A stretch of DNA of 64,000 nucleotides, taken from assembly GCF_029360705.1 (NCBI RefSeq), contig NZ_JARKMX010000002.1, forward strand, positions 669,432 through 733,431, in the 5' to 3' direction. The DNA comes from Paraflavitalea pollutisoli. GTDB lineage: Bacteria > Bacteroidota > Bacteroidia > Chitinophagales > Chitinophagaceae. A program made the translations under genes and the position numbers. Positions 27,671-36,674 of this stretch are shown piece by piece (the first letter of the stretch is position 1; the number at the start of each line of letters is the position of its first letter). The notes beneath the pieces are model-generated. The model ran no database searches and was not told the origin of the DNA. It saw nothing but the letters and a program-made list of their open reading frames with translations.

Positions 27671-27696
27671 AAAAGCCGCCTGTGCAGGCGGCTTAT
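27671..27696 (-). terminator. Terminator after the hybrid kinase gene
   Basis: The perfect 10-base stem AAGCCGCCTG/CAGGCGGCTT has a minimal loop, with a run of T on the minus-strand 3' side. It lies 25 bases beyond the stop of the kinase gene at 27721. Confidence 0.75.
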
Positions 27697-27720
27697 ATGC
27701 TGCTGTTACCAAGTTTGTAG

Positions 27721-29904
27721 TTATGCCAGTGTTTTATGAAACTCCCTGGCTTCTCCCATCGCTTTATCGAACAGCTCCTGCAAGGCAGCCATCGTTTGTT
27801 GCAATTTGGGGTAATCATCCTGGAAGAATTCGATCTCATCGAGCAAAGGGTTTAGCAAATCATTCAAACCCATTACGGAGATCGTGGTTTTCAGGTTGTG
27901 GGCGATCCTTTTCATTTCTGCATCGTTTCCTTCATACATCGCCAGCTCGAGTCCTTCCAACGCCAGCGGCACTGCCCGCAAAAATTTACGGGTGGTATCC
28001 CGTTCATATACTTTGTCGCCATCCCCTACATCTTTCAGATAATCGAGGTTGATGTATTGGTAATCCTGACCGGCGGCCAACATCGCTTCGCCCTGCGGTT
28101 CCGGTTGTACAAAGGTGGTAAACTTACTGATCAGCGCACTCAGGTGTTCCTGTTTTACCGGTTTGGCGATGTACTCGTTCATCCCGAAGCTCAGACATTT
28201 CTCCCTTTCACCCGGCATCGCATGGGCCGTCATAGCGATGATCGGCACGTCGGATTTCAGTTCATTCCTGATCTTACGGGCGGTGGTATAGCCGTCCATC
28301 ACCGGCATTTGTATATCCATAAGTACCAGGTCGTACCGGCGTTTATTCAGTTTGTCAATCGCTTCCTGGCCGTTGTTGGCAATATCATAGCGGATATTCC
28401 AGTTCTTGAAAATGTGTATGAGCAGGCTTTGGTTAAACTCATTGTCTTCGGTGATCAATACCACGACATTGGAGGTTGACTGGTCCGTCAATGGCACCTG
28501 CGTGAGCGATAAATTGTCGACGATCTGGCTGGTGGAGATGGTGTAGGGAATCAGTACCGAAAAGGCAGTGCCTCTGCCAGGATTGCTTTCCACATCGATC
28601 GTGCCGCCCTGCAGGGTAACCAGGTCACGCACAATGGAAAGTCCCAGGCCCGTGCCACCATACTGACGGGTAATGGTATCATCCGCCTGCTCGAAGCGAC
28701 CGAATATTTGTTTCAGCTTTTGGGCATCTATGCCTATCCCCGTATCACTCACCTGTATCTTCACTTTCACCGTGCCTTCCCGCTGTTCTTCAGCCGATAC
28801 TTTCAACGACACGGCACCTTCTGCCGTAAACTTCAGGGCATTACCCAACAGGTTATTGAGTATCTGGGTAAGGCGTACAGGATCACCCTCCAGTATATCT
28901 GGTATCGACGGATCGATCTCGACCTTCAATTGTATACCCTTGCTGGTAGCCCGCGGCTGCACCATCGTTTCGATGGAGTCGACCAGGCCCCGTAAACTAA
29001 AGGGCACATGCTCTATCCGCATCATGCCTGCTTCGATCTTAGAAATATCCAGGATATCGTTCACAATAGCGAGCAGGTTTTCGCCCGAACGCTCGATCGT
29101 CTGCACATAATGCCTGGCATCTTCATCGAGGTTTTTCTGTCCCAGCAATTGAGTAAACCCAACGATCGCATTCATGGGAGTACGAATCTCATGGCTCATG
29201 TTGGCCAGGAAGTTTTCCTTTACGCGCGCCGTATCGCGCAACATCTTCTCCGAACGGATCAGCTTTTTAATGATGTAGATAATATACACAAACACCAGCA
29301 AGGCGGCCAGTAACACCAGGCCCATGACGATATAGCTAAATTCGATGGCTTTCTTCCCGCTCTTTTGCACGGCACCAGTGATCAGCCCCAGTTGGCTCCC
29401 CCGGGCATTGCTGATCCTGCGTAAATACTTTTCGATATCGTACGACACCCACTCGGGCAAATTGGCATTGATCGTGTCTTCTGCTGCTTTAATCCCGTGT
29501 TTGTGGTAAGCGTCGAGAATGTCATGAAACAGGTCTACTTTCAGCTTGATGGACCGGTTCAGTTCGGAGATCAGAACCACACTGCCGGAATCGTCGGCTA
29601 TGCCATGCAGAAAATCCTGTGCAGCCTGTATTTCATGAAACTCACTGTCGAGACCGCTCAGGTAAGAAGTGTCGCCAGACTCGATGAACCCCCGAATCTT
29701 TCTCTCGATCACCACCTTGCTTTTAGCTGCATCCAGTAGGTTCTGGGTAATCTGGAACTCGTCCAGCAACTTGTTGTTGGCCGTAACGAGGGCATTGACG
29801 TGTTTGGTAGAATTGTACTCCAGGTACACCAACACGAGTGTACCTAGAATAAATGGGCCAATGATGTATAATATGATACGCTTGCCAGACATGGGGGTAA
29901 TCAA
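27721..29904 (-). CDS. Hybrid sensor histidine kinase with receiver and Hpt domains
   Basis: This 727-residue membrane phosphorelay protein has a membrane helix at about 9-26, a CHASE3-like helical sensor (about 35-185) and a second helix (about 190-212). A HisKA domain follows with His238 (NMSHEIRTPMN), then a HATPase with GIGID and GGTGLGLS. The receiver carries phospho-acceptor Asp530 (LVLMDIQMP), and the C-terminal Hpt domain carries His669 in IAHNLKTT. The chain is complete, so phosphate can pass from His238 to Asp530 to His669 and then to an external receiver. The LytTR regulator encoded 126 bases upstream on the same strand is the natural candidate (inference). The alternative Met five residues in would change little. 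Confidence 0.94.
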   Translation of the reverse strand: MITPMSGKRIILYIIGPFILGTLVLVYLEYNSTKHVNALVTANNKLLDEFQITQNLLDAAKSKVVIERKIRGFIESGDTSYLSGLDSEFHEIQAAQDFLHGIADDSGSVVLISELNRSIKLKVDLFHDILDAYHKHGIKAAEDTINANLPEWVSYDIEKYLRRISNARGSQLGLITGAVQKSGKKAIEFSYIVMGLVLLAALLVFVYIIYIIKKLIRSEKMLRDTARVKENFLANMSHEIRTPMNAIVGFTQLLGQKNLDEDARHYVQTIERSGENLLAIVNDILDISKIEAGMMRIEHVPFSLRGLVDSIETMVQPRATSKGIQLKVEIDPSIPDILEGDPVRLTQILNNLLGNALKFTAEGAVSLKVSAEEQREGTVKVKIQVSDTGIGIDAQKLKQIFGRFEQADDTITRQYGGTGLGLSIVRDLVTLQGGTIDVESNPGRGTAFSVLIPYTISTSQIVDNLSLTQVPLTDQSTSNVVVLITEDNEFNQSLLIHIFKNWNIRYDIANNGQEAIDKLNKRRYDLVLMDIQMPVMDGYTTARKIRNELKSDVPIIAMTAHAMPGEREKCLSFGMNEYIAKPVKQEHLSALISKFTTFVQPEPQGEAMLAAGQDYQYINLDYLKDVGDGDKVYERDTTRKFLRAVPLALEGLELAMYEGNDAEMKRIAHNLKTTISVMGLNDLLNPLLDEIEFFQDDYPKLQQTMAALQELFDKAMGEAREFHKTLA

Positions 29905-30030
29905 GTTTTAGGTACGGAGCCGATACGGCATAGATCCGATATCAAAAGTAATCGACAGTAATTCGTACAACTCCGGCAAGCAATGGGCAGGGAAAAAGGA
30001 TCGACAAACAGGGATTTTGGCCCGACGGCT

Positions 30031-30723
30031 TTACAGCACGTTCATCCGTTTGTTGAGGGTCGACCGGTAGGCGTCGGCTACTGGCACTGTTTTATCCTGT
30101 ATGACGATTACCCCTTCCCGGATCGTGTCGATCTTGCTGACTGCCACGATATAAGACCGGTGCACCCGCAAAAACCGGTTGTCGGGCAGGCGGTCTTCCA
30201 CCGTCTTGAGGGTGTTGTGAATAGCATAAAAACGCTGCGCAGTATGCAGCTTGACATAGTCGCGCATGGACTCTACGAAAAGGATATCATCCAGTTTTAA
30301 TCGCTTGATGATGTTCGAATCACGGATAAAAATAAATTCATCATCGTTCACCTTCATTTCCTCGCCGGCACTGTCCAGCAGCTCCCGGGCCTTGTCGATG
30401 GCCTGGATGAGGCGGGCCGAGGAGACGGGCTTGATCAGGTAATCGGCCACATTCAACTCGAATGCTTCTACTGCATAATCCCTTTTCGAGGTGGTGAAGA
30501 TAATCAGCGGTCCTTTTTCCAGGTTGCGGGTAAGCTCCAACCCCGTCATACCAGGCATCTCGATATCGAGTAATATAACGTCGGCATGCGCTTCTTTCAA
30601 CAGGTTATAAGCCTGCATGGCATCGGAACATTCACCGATGATATGTACATCTTTGATCCTGCCGGCTATCTGGCGGAGGGCGTCACGGGCTATTTCATTA
30701 TCGTCAACGATGAGCACATTCAT
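30031..30723 (-). CDS. LytTR-family response regulator
   Basis: This 230-residue two-component regulator has a receiver domain with Asp53 as phosphate acceptor (ILLDIEMPG) and the acidic pocket VDDNE near the start. A C-terminal LytTR DNA-binding domain (about 125-230) carries EFIFIRDSN, FVESMRDYVKLH and FLRVHRSYIVA, all typical of the family. LytTR proteins bind direct repeats. The gene lies upstream of, and in the same direction as, the hybrid kinase with an Hpt domain, a plausible pair. The usual partner of LytTR regulators in this phylum, a LytS-type His_kinase protein, is not encoded next to it. Confidence 0.93.
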   Translation of the reverse strand: MNVLIVDDNEIARDALRQIAGRIKDVHIIGECSDAMQAYNLLKEAHADVILLDIEMPGMTGLELTRNLEKGPLIIFTTSKRDYAVEAFELNVADYLIKPVSSARLIQAIDKARELLDSAGEEMKVNDDEFIFIRDSNIIKRLKLDDILFVESMRDYVKLHTAQRFYAIHNTLKTVEDRLPDNRFLRVHRSYIVAVSKIDTIREGVIVIQDKTVPVADAYRSTLNKRMNVL

Positions 30724-30905
30724 GGTTCAAATATAATCAATTGCCATAGGTTTCTATTTCACGGATTGCACACAAACCTGTCGTAATCCGGTATTCCTTT
30801 CCCGTCGACCGTTTTTGCCCCGGCGTCGTTTAGAGCATACGCCAGCCCGGCAACGAGCGTAAGTTGCACCAGCAAACAACAATCATCTACCAACCATCTT
30901 CATTT

Positions 30906-31379
30906 ATGAAACCTTCAATTGGCATTTCCGATGATCATTTATTACAAGTTGCCCAAAAACTCAATGGCGTATTGGCCGACGAATTCCTCCTTTACCTCAA
31001 AACCCGCAACGCACACTGGAACGTGGAAGGCATTGATTTCTACAACAAACACAAGTTTTTCGAAGCCCAGTATCAGCAGCTGGATGATATTATGGACGAC
31101 GTGGCAGAACGCATCCGCACACTCGGCCACTATGCCCCCGCCACGCTGGCAGACTACCTGCAGCTAACGCACCTCACAGAAAAATCCAGATCGGCCAATG
31201 ACGGTGCCGATTACATCAAGGAGTTGCTGGGCGATCATGAAAGTATCATCATTCACCTGCGCGAAGACGTCAATCCTTTCGCCAACGAATTGAAGGATGC
31301 CGGTACCAGCGACTTTATTACCGGGCTGCTGGAAACGCATGAAAAGATGGCCTGGATGCTCCGGTCACACCTTCGCTAA
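30906..31379 (+). CDS. dps: Dps-family ferritin-like DNA-protection protein
   Basis: This 157-residue protein starts at Met 30906. An in-frame Met 14 codons upstream would add a tail with no family support. Dps forms a dodecamer that oxidises and stores iron and shields DNA in starvation or oxidative stress. The inter-subunit ferroxidase ligands are all present: His37 (RNAHWNVEG), His49, Asp64 and Glu68, with the canonical spacing. The N-terminus is short and has few Lys residues, so direct DNA binding may be weak. It stands alone, and no OxyR or Fur box was recognised. Confidence 0.95.
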   Translation: MKPSIGISDDHLLQVAQKLNGVLADEFLLYLKTRNAHWNVEGIDFYNKHKFFEAQYQQLDDIMDDVAERIRTLGHYAPATLADYLQLTHLTEKSRSANDGADYIKELLGDHESIIIHLREDVNPFANELKDAGTSDFITGLLETHEKMAWMLRSHLR

Positions 31380-31412
31380 CATCACCTTTTCTAACGAATA
31401 AAATCAGAAGCG

Positions 31413-32207
31413 ATGAAAAACTTAACCAGTACAAAAGGTTGCCTGCTCGCAATCGTATTGTTTGTTTCGGCGCTGATGAACTTTGATAGCGCTCAGGCAC
31501 AAACCAACCCACGTATCAGGAATATCATCCTGGTTCACGGCGCATTTGTCGATGGCTCCGGCTGGCAGGCTGTGTACCACCAGCTCACGGAAAAAGGCTA
31601 TCACGTTAGCATTACACAACAACCACTTACCTCGTTCGAAGCCGATGTGACAGCCGTACAAAGAGTGATCGACCAACAGGATGGTCCCTGTCTGCTCGTT
31701 GGTCATAGTTACGGCGGGGCGGTCATTACGATCGCCGGCAACCATCCGAAGGTTGCGGGGCTGGTATATATCGCAGCCCACGCGCCGGATGAGGGCGAAT
31801 CGGAGGCAGACAATGGTAAAAAGTATCCTTCCGCCTACAAGTCGTTGATCAAAGGGGCCGACGGGTTCGACATGATCGATCCGCAACGATTCCCCGCCGA
31901 CTTCGCCGGCGATCTCCCGATACAGCAGGCCCGTTTTATGTCCATATCCCAGATGCCGGTGGCCGACAAGGCCTTCCACGCCATCATTCATCAACCAGCC
32001 TGGAAAACAAAACCATCCTGGTATATGGTGGCGCAGGCCGACAGGATCATCAATCCGGACCTTGAACGGCTGTATGCAACACGTGCCCGCAGCAAAGTAG
32101 TGAAAGAGATACCGGGTGGCAGTCATTCCATTTTTGCCTCTCACCCGAAAGCAGTAGCCGATCTGGTGGTAACCGCCAGCGAGCAGGCAGGCACCTTTCA
32201 GCCATGA
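31413..32207 (+). CDS. Exported alpha/beta hydrolase (EstC-like esterase)
   Basis: This 264-residue enzyme has a signal peptide (about 1-30, ending AQAQ). The fold motifs are LVHGAFVDGSGW (oxyanion region), the nucleophile elbow GHSYGG with Ser99, and a C-terminal GGSHSIF with the catalytic His. The pattern matches the salicylate-esterase/EstC-like group of small hydrolases. It begins 33 bases after dps and its stop overlaps the ATG of a 47-residue ORF. The likely transcription unit continues through the bicupin and SDR genes, and the combination suggests metabolism of a small organic ester or acid (inference). Confidence 0.9.
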   Translation: MKNLTSTKGCLLAIVLFVSALMNFDSAQAQTNPRIRNIILVHGAFVDGSGWQAVYHQLTEKGYHVSITQQPLTSFEADVTAVQRVIDQQDGPCLLVGHSYGGAVITIAGNHPKVAGLVYIAAHAPDEGESEADNGKKYPSAYKSLIKGADGFDMIDPQRFPADFAGDLPIQQARFMSISQMPVADKAFHAIIHQPAWKTKPSWYMVAQADRIINPDLERLYATRARSKVVKEIPGGSHSIFASHPKAVADLVVTASEQAGTFQP

Positions 32208-32347
32208 AAACAGCAACATCAGCCAAACCGATTTACAGGACGGACATCATCAATGGACAGGAAAACGATCCGTGTGAAAAACCCAGCTTGAGGCAAGTGG
32301 CGATCAGCCACTTGCTCCAGGCAACTTTCGCAACTTTCAAATTTTAA
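32204..32347 (+). pseudogene. Small ORF, possible relic of an ABM-type monooxygenase gene
   Basis: A 47-codon frame starts at 32204 inside the stop of the esterase gene (ATGA overlap). The first residues, KPIYRTDII, resemble the start of small antibiotic-biosynthesis-monooxygenase (ABM) proteins, but the remaining chain matches nothing I know and ends at TAA. It could be a decayed gene or a short translated leader. The match is short, so confidence is low. Confidence 0.35.
32294..32314 (+). promoter_or_regulatory. Intra-operon hairpin
   Basis: The perfect 8-base stem CAAGTGGC/GCCACTTG with loop GATCA lies inside the small ORF after the esterase gene. There is no T run, so it is not a classic terminator. 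It may affect mRNA stability or processing between the esterase and cupin genes. Confidence 0.3.
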
Positions 32348-32350
32348 GCC

Positions 32351-32428
32351 ATGCAAAACATTCCACCAGCCACACCTTACCTGACGTTGATCAATGTGTT
32401 CAGTGTAAATCCGGCAGCACGGCCATAA
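32351..32428 (+). pseudogene. Truncated N-terminus of an ABM-domain protein
   Basis: A 25-codon frame reads TPYLTLINVFSVNPAA then Pro and stop. The segment YLTLINVFSV is the usual first strand of antibiotic-biosynthesis-monooxygenase proteins, which normally run to about 95 residues or more. The rest of the domain is missing, and the bicupin gene starts 20 bases later. This looks like a deletion scar. Confidence 0.4.
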
Positions 32429-32447
32429 ACGCTCAAATAACTTAACC

Positions 32448-33491
32448 ATGAATGCTTCAGCTACCAGCACCTTCAAATACGCCCTCGAAAAGAAAACGCC
32501 CCGCACGGGTCCCGGTGGCATTACCCGTGGCGCTTCCGTGCATGAATTCCCTGCCTCTATCGGCATTGCAGGTGTTTCCATGCGCCTCGAACCAGGAGCT
32601 ATGCGTGAGTTGCACTGGCATGCCAACGCAGCAGAGTGGGCCTATGTTATTACCGGCACATTGCGCACGACCATCCTTCATCCAGATGGTCAATCGTATA
32701 TCGATACTTTTACTCCCGGCGATGCTTGGTATTTCCCCAAGGGATATGGCCATGCGATCCAGAATATCGGTGACCAGGACGCGCATTTCATCCTGATCTT
32801 CGACAACGGCGATTTCTCAGAAGACCATACGTTCAGCATCACAGACTTCATCGCCCACGTGCCCCCGGCCATTGCAGCGCAAAACCTGGGTATCACGGTG
32901 GAAGAGGTAGCACTGTTGCCGAAAGGTGAAGCCTATTTTGCCAAAAGCGCCGTTCCCTCCATCGGATCGACCATCGCTACGCCCAGGCCGGTACCCTCGC
33001 TGACCACCATGCACCGCTATCCGCTGGAGGCCCAACAGCCCCGTGTAATACCAGGCGGCGGCACTCAAAAGCTGGTAACGTCCCGTGAGTTTCCGATCAG
33101 CCAAACCATTTCTGGGTCTATCCTGGAATTGCAACCTGGTGCCCTGCGCGAGCTACACTGGCATCCCAATGCCGATGAATGGCAGTACTTTCTCAGCGGG
33201 CAGGCAGAGATCACGGTTTTCCTGGCCGAAGGCCAGGCCATCACCGAACAATTTGAAGCGGGTGATATCGGTTATGTCCCCATGGGTGCAGGCCACTACA
33301 TTAAAAACACCGGACAGAACGTTTGCAAAATATTGATCGGCTTCAACAGCGGAGAATACCAATCGCTCGATCTTAGCCGTTGGTTGGCCAGCAACCCCAA
33401 TGACCTGCTCGCCGGCAACTTCAGCATACCTGACACGCTCGTCAGTAAGTTTCCGCAACAAAATGCCTTTATTAATCCCGGCCGGGCCTGA
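32448..33491 (+). CDS. Bicupin, oxalate decarboxylase-like
   Basis: This 347-residue protein has two cupin domains, each with a complete Mn-type site: His56, His58, Glu63 and His102 in the first, and His237, His239, Glu244 and His283 in the second. Both carry the RELHWH pattern of the oxalate decarboxylase/oxalate oxidase family, which converts oxalate to formate and CO2. No signal peptide is visible. The lid loop residue that separates decarboxylase from oxidase cannot be assigned safely by eye. It follows the esterase gene and two ABM relics and precedes an SDR gene by 60 bases. Confidence 0.88.
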   Translation: MNASATSTFKYALEKKTPRTGPGGITRGASVHEFPASIGIAGVSMRLEPGAMRELHWHANAAEWAYVITGTLRTTILHPDGQSYIDTFTPGDAWYFPKGYGHAIQNIGDQDAHFILIFDNGDFSEDHTFSITDFIAHVPPAIAAQNLGITVEEVALLPKGEAYFAKSAVPSIGSTIATPRPVPSLTTMHRYPLEAQQPRVIPGGGTQKLVTSREFPISQTISGSILELQPGALRELHWHPNADEWQYFLSGQAEITVFLAEGQAITEQFEAGDIGYVPMGAGHYIKNTGQNVCKILIGFNSGEYQSLDLSRWLASNPNDLLAGNFSIPDTLVSKFPQQNAFINPGRA

Positions 33492-33551
33492 ACTTTATTG
33501 ATGCAAAAATGTTGATCTTGCGCCAGTCATAAACATTAAAAGATCGAACAT

Positions 33552-34274
33552 ATGCAGTCATTACAAGGTAAAACAGCCCTCATTACCGGTGCCGGAAAAG
33601 GATTGGGCAGGGCCATGGCACTAGCGTTGGCAGCAGAAGGAGTACATCTCGTGCTGCTGGCCAGAACAGCTACCGACCTGGAAAAGGTAGCTGCTGAAGC
33701 AAAGGCCATCAATGCGACGATCAATATCTCCTGGCACCCCGTCAACGTGGGCAGCTATGCGGAAGTGAAAAGCGCCATCGACAAAGTAGCGGCCACCAAT
33801 ACCGGTATCGATATCCTGATCAATAACGCCGGCATATTGAAAACCGGTGGGTTCCTGCAGCTGCCTGTGGCAGAATGGGAAGAAGCGATACAGGTAAACC
33901 TGCTGGGTGCCTACTACGTAGCCCATGAAGTATTGCCGTTGATGCTGCAGCAGGGCCGCGGTGACATCATCAATGTGGCCTCTACAGCTGGCCTGAAAGG
34001 CGCCGCCAACATGAGTGTATATGGAGCTTCTAAAGCGGCCCTCATCAATATGAGCGAGAGCCTGATGCAGGAATTCCGGAAGTCAAACATTCGCGTGACG
34101 ACCGTTAATCCCAGCACCATTGCCACCGAGATGACGATGAAGGCTAAGTTTACCGATGGTAATGAAGAAAAGGTGTTACAGCCGGAAGACCTGGCCTATG
34201 TGATCGTACATAATCTTAAGTTGCCGCAACGCGCCTTTATCAAGGAGTTCGGTCTCTGGTCTACGAATCCCTAG
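33552..34274 (+). CDS. Short-chain dehydrogenase/reductase (FabG-like)
   Basis: This 240-residue classical SDR has the cofactor loop GAGKGLG at 13-19, NNAG at 91-94, and catalytic Ser144, Tyr157 and Lys161 (YGASK). The sequence resembles 3-oxoacyl-ACP reductases, but stand-alone copies outside fatty-acid operons often reduce other carbonyls. The Arg at 38 in LLARTA would favour NADP. It is the last gene of the esterase/cupin/SDR group, with a terminator 40 bases on. Confidence 0.92.
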   Translation: MQSLQGKTALITGAGKGLGRAMALALAAEGVHLVLLARTATDLEKVAAEAKAINATINISWHPVNVGSYAEVKSAIDKVAATNTGIDILINNAGILKTGGFLQLPVAEWEEAIQVNLLGAYYVAHEVLPLMLQQGRGDIINVASTAGLKGAANMSVYGASKAALINMSESLMQEFRKSNIRVTTVNPSTIATEMTMKAKFTDGNEEKVLQPEDLAYVIVHNLKLPQRAFIKEFGLWSTNP

Positions 34275-34312
34275 TGGTTCCGGAATAGTCGATCCATTCA
34301 AGTCGTGGAAGC

Positions 34313-34347
34313 AATACCCCCATCCCCAACAGGGCGGGGGTATTTTT
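34313..34347 (+). terminator. Terminator after the esterase/cupin/SDR group
   Basis: The stem AATACCCCC/GGGGGTATT spans a loop that holds a further CCC/GGG pairing, followed by TTTTT. It lies 39 bases after the SDR stop. Confidence 0.75.
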
Positions 34348-34434
34348 ATGCAAGCTTACAGGCTGGCACCTGTACGCCGGATTTTCCCGGCAACCGGATA
34401 GTTCCTACCTTAGGCCGTTTAAACAAGCATTCTC

Positions 34435-35541
34435 ATGCCGACATCAGCAACAGGTACTATCGACCCCGCAGCCCCATCGTATGCTACTCCGGTGGCTGTT
34501 AGTTATTGGCAGGTCGTGCGCAGGCTGGGAAAGCTATATTGGCAACTGAAAAAGCAGGAAGACTATTTCAAGCAGCACCTGCAAAACCTGCTTCCTGCAG
34601 CGGCTCGCCAGCACCAGGCATCTTTTACACCACAACAGATCAAGCGTTTTGTCAAATACTGGCAACTGGCGCACAACGTTGTTTGCGACAACCTGTCCCA
34701 GCTGACTGGCCGTGCACTCACTCCGGAAGAAGAGCGCCGCATCGGGCTGCTGAGTGTATTTGCGCCCTTGTTTGATGACCTACTGGATAATGATATTCTA
34801 CAACAGCACGAGATCCTGCAGCTCATAGAAGCCCCTGATCAATATGTCCCCCAGCAGGCAGCCGATGAGATCGTGTTGGCCATCTATCGGGAATTGTTAC
34901 AAGAAGTTCCGAACCGCGCCCTGTTTACACAGCATTTGCAAACGGTGACCAGGTGGCAGCATGAATCACAAAAACAAAGGGACCGTTTCATCCAGGAAGA
35001 AGAATTATACCAGATCACTTACAACAAAAGCTATTATGGGATCCTGCTGTTTTGCGCAGCGTTGAACCACTACCCATCACCAGCTCTCGAGACCATGCTG
35101 TACCCGATAGCCGGACTCATGCAATTGACCAATGATGCTTTCGATGTATGGAAGGATATTCACAAAGATGTTTATACACTCCCCAACCTACACCGCAACT
35201 TTGGGCAGCTGCAACACCAGTTCATGGCAGAGATATCGTCGATCAACCGGCAACTCGATCATTTGCCTTATCCGGCAGCCGCCAAAGCCAACTTCTCCAT
35301 CACCATCCATGCATTGCATGCCATGGGATGGATGTCGCTGCAACAATTGAGAACAGTAACAGCCGGTATCACCTCCATCGATGGACTCAAGTCGTTGACA
35401 CGTGCACAACTGGTGTGCGACCTAGATAGCCTTCCACAAAAGTTCAGGTGGTTCAAACTGGTTCATTATTTTGCTAACTTCCACAGTTCCCTTGCGGCAA
35501 AGCCTTTTCAGGGCCAACCCACAGAACAAACACCGCAATAG
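34435..35541 (+). CDS. Class I isoprenoid-synthase-like protein, orphan
   Basis: This 368-residue soluble, mainly helical protein has no signal peptide. An aspartate-rich motif FDDLLDND at 113-120 sits where class I terpene and prenyl synthases have DDxxD. A second acidic motif, NDAFDVWKDIHKD at 233-245, sits where these enzymes have NSE/DTE or a second DxxxD motif, at a normal spacing of about 120 residues. This fits an Mg-dependent diphosphate-ionising enzyme of the terpene synthase, squalene/phytoene synthase or polyprenyl synthase superfamily. The second motif is not the canonical NDxxSxxxE. No isoprenoid or cytochrome P450 genes are near, so substrate and product are open. It converges on the esterase-like gene, 23 bases away. 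Confidence 0.6.
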   Translation: MPTSATGTIDPAAPSYATPVAVSYWQVVRRLGKLYWQLKKQEDYFKQHLQNLLPAAARQHQASFTPQQIKRFVKYWQLAHNVVCDNLSQLTGRALTPEEERRIGLLSVFAPLFDDLLDNDILQQHEILQLIEAPDQYVPQQAADEIVLAIYRELLQEVPNRALFTQHLQTVTRWQHESQKQRDRFIQEEELYQITYNKSYYGILLFCAALNHYPSPALETMLYPIAGLMQLTNDAFDVWKDIHKDVYTLPNLHRNFGQLQHQFMAEISSINRQLDHLPYPAAAKANFSITIHALHAMGWMSLQQLRTVTAGITSIDGLKSLTRAQLVCDLDSLPQKFRWFKLVHYFANFHSSLAAKPFQGQPTEQTPQ

Positions 35542-35564
35542 ATTCACCAAGGCTTTAGGAGTAT

Positions 35565-36515
35565 CTACTTGGCAACGCTCTGTGGCATAAAGCCCATCTC
35601 GATCATCCATTTTTCACAAAGCTCCGTCCACAGCTCTGTACTGCCGGGATTGTTGCGCAATGCAATGGCATGACCGCCGAAAGGAAATACATGCAGGGAA
35701 GAGGGCACCTTGTGCTGCACCAATGCTTCGTATAGGAGCAAACTGTTTTGCACCACCACGCCATTGTCGTTGAACGCGTGAACGAGGAAAGCAGGCGACG
35801 TAGCAGCCGTCACCCGTAGTTGTGTGGAGTATTGTTTGATCAGGGCATCCGTTGGTTGATCGCCCAGTAAATTCTTCAGGCTGCCTTTGTGGGCGTACTT
35901 ACCCAGGTCTACCACCGGAGACACGAGGATCATGAAGTTGGGCCGAAACGATACGGTATCCAGGGCGTCCTTTACCCCCGTCGCATCTTTGGAAGCAGTA
36001 CCAAGCAGGGCTGCCAGGTGACCACCGGCCGAAGAGCCCTGTACACCAATCTTGTCTTTTCTGATGCCCCATTCGGCACCACGCTGCCGTATGATGCGCA
36101 TCGCCCGCTGGGCATCCTGCAAAGGACCGATCTCGCGCTGCACCAGGTCGGGTGAATTGGGTAAACGGTAATTCAATACGAAAGCGCTGACACCAATGCT
36201 GTTGAACCATTTAGCCAGTTGTATACCACTGATCACATAGGCGAGTCGCTCATAACCACCACCGGGACAGATCAGCACTGCCGCTCCTTTATTCTCCTGG
36301 GCCGACGGGAAAAAGGCATACATACCGGGAGTACCAACCCGGTATATTCTTTCGTTCGCTATACTGTCTGATAACTGCAGCCCTTTGCTATTGGGCATGG
36401 TGCCGGGTGCATACAAGGGAATAAACTGAGCATATTTTTCGGGCGTTGTAAGAGGCCCCTGGGCATAACTGGCCATACCGATACAGGTCAGCAAACTAAC
36501 AAGCAATGTCTTCAT
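35565..36515 (-). CDS. Exported alpha/beta hydrolase, acetylesterase/BD-FAE-like
   Basis: This 316-residue enzyme starts at Met 36515, which gives a clean signal peptide ending near residue 19 (SYAQG). An upstream in-frame Met would add nine residues before it. Motifs are CPGGGY at 83-88 (oxyanion loop, Pro replacing the usual His), nucleophile Ser162 in GSSAGGH, and GGHAI near the C-terminus for the catalytic His. This is the pattern of the prolyl-oligopeptidase-like acetyl-xylan or feruloyl esterases often found in Bacteroidota. It acts outside the cytoplasm, possibly deacetylating plant polysaccharide fragments (inference). There is no adjacent xylanase. Confidence 0.9.
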   Translation of the reverse strand: MKTLLVSLLTCIGMASYAQGPLTTPEKYAQFIPLYAPGTMPNSKGLQLSDSIANERIYRVGTPGMYAFFPSAQENKGAAVLICPGGGYERLAYVISGIQLAKWFNSIGVSAFVLNYRLPNSPDLVQREIGPLQDAQRAMRIIRQRGAEWGIRKDKIGVQGSSAGGHLAALLGTASKDATGVKDALDTVSFRPNFMILVSPVVDLGKYAHKGSLKNLLGDQPTDALIKQYSTQLRVTAATSPAFLVHAFNDNGVVVQNSLLLYEALVQHKVPSSLHVFPFGGHAIALRNNPGSTELWTELCEKWMIEMGFMPQSVAK

Positions 36516-36674
36516 GCAGATGATTTTCAACGGTGGTATCAACAGCCGGCGATCAGTAAAACATAGCCGCCGACCTGCATAGATAAGCGTATTTCAGGCA
36601 GGATAAAAGTAGAAATTACGCAATCGTTGCCGAGGCCACCCACCTACTCATTGCAACAGCTACCACCACATGGG

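Noticed and set aside
31422..32219. Minus-strand frame of 265 codons opposite the esterase
   Set aside because: The plus strand has signal peptide and GHSYGG; the antisense frame has no coherent fold.
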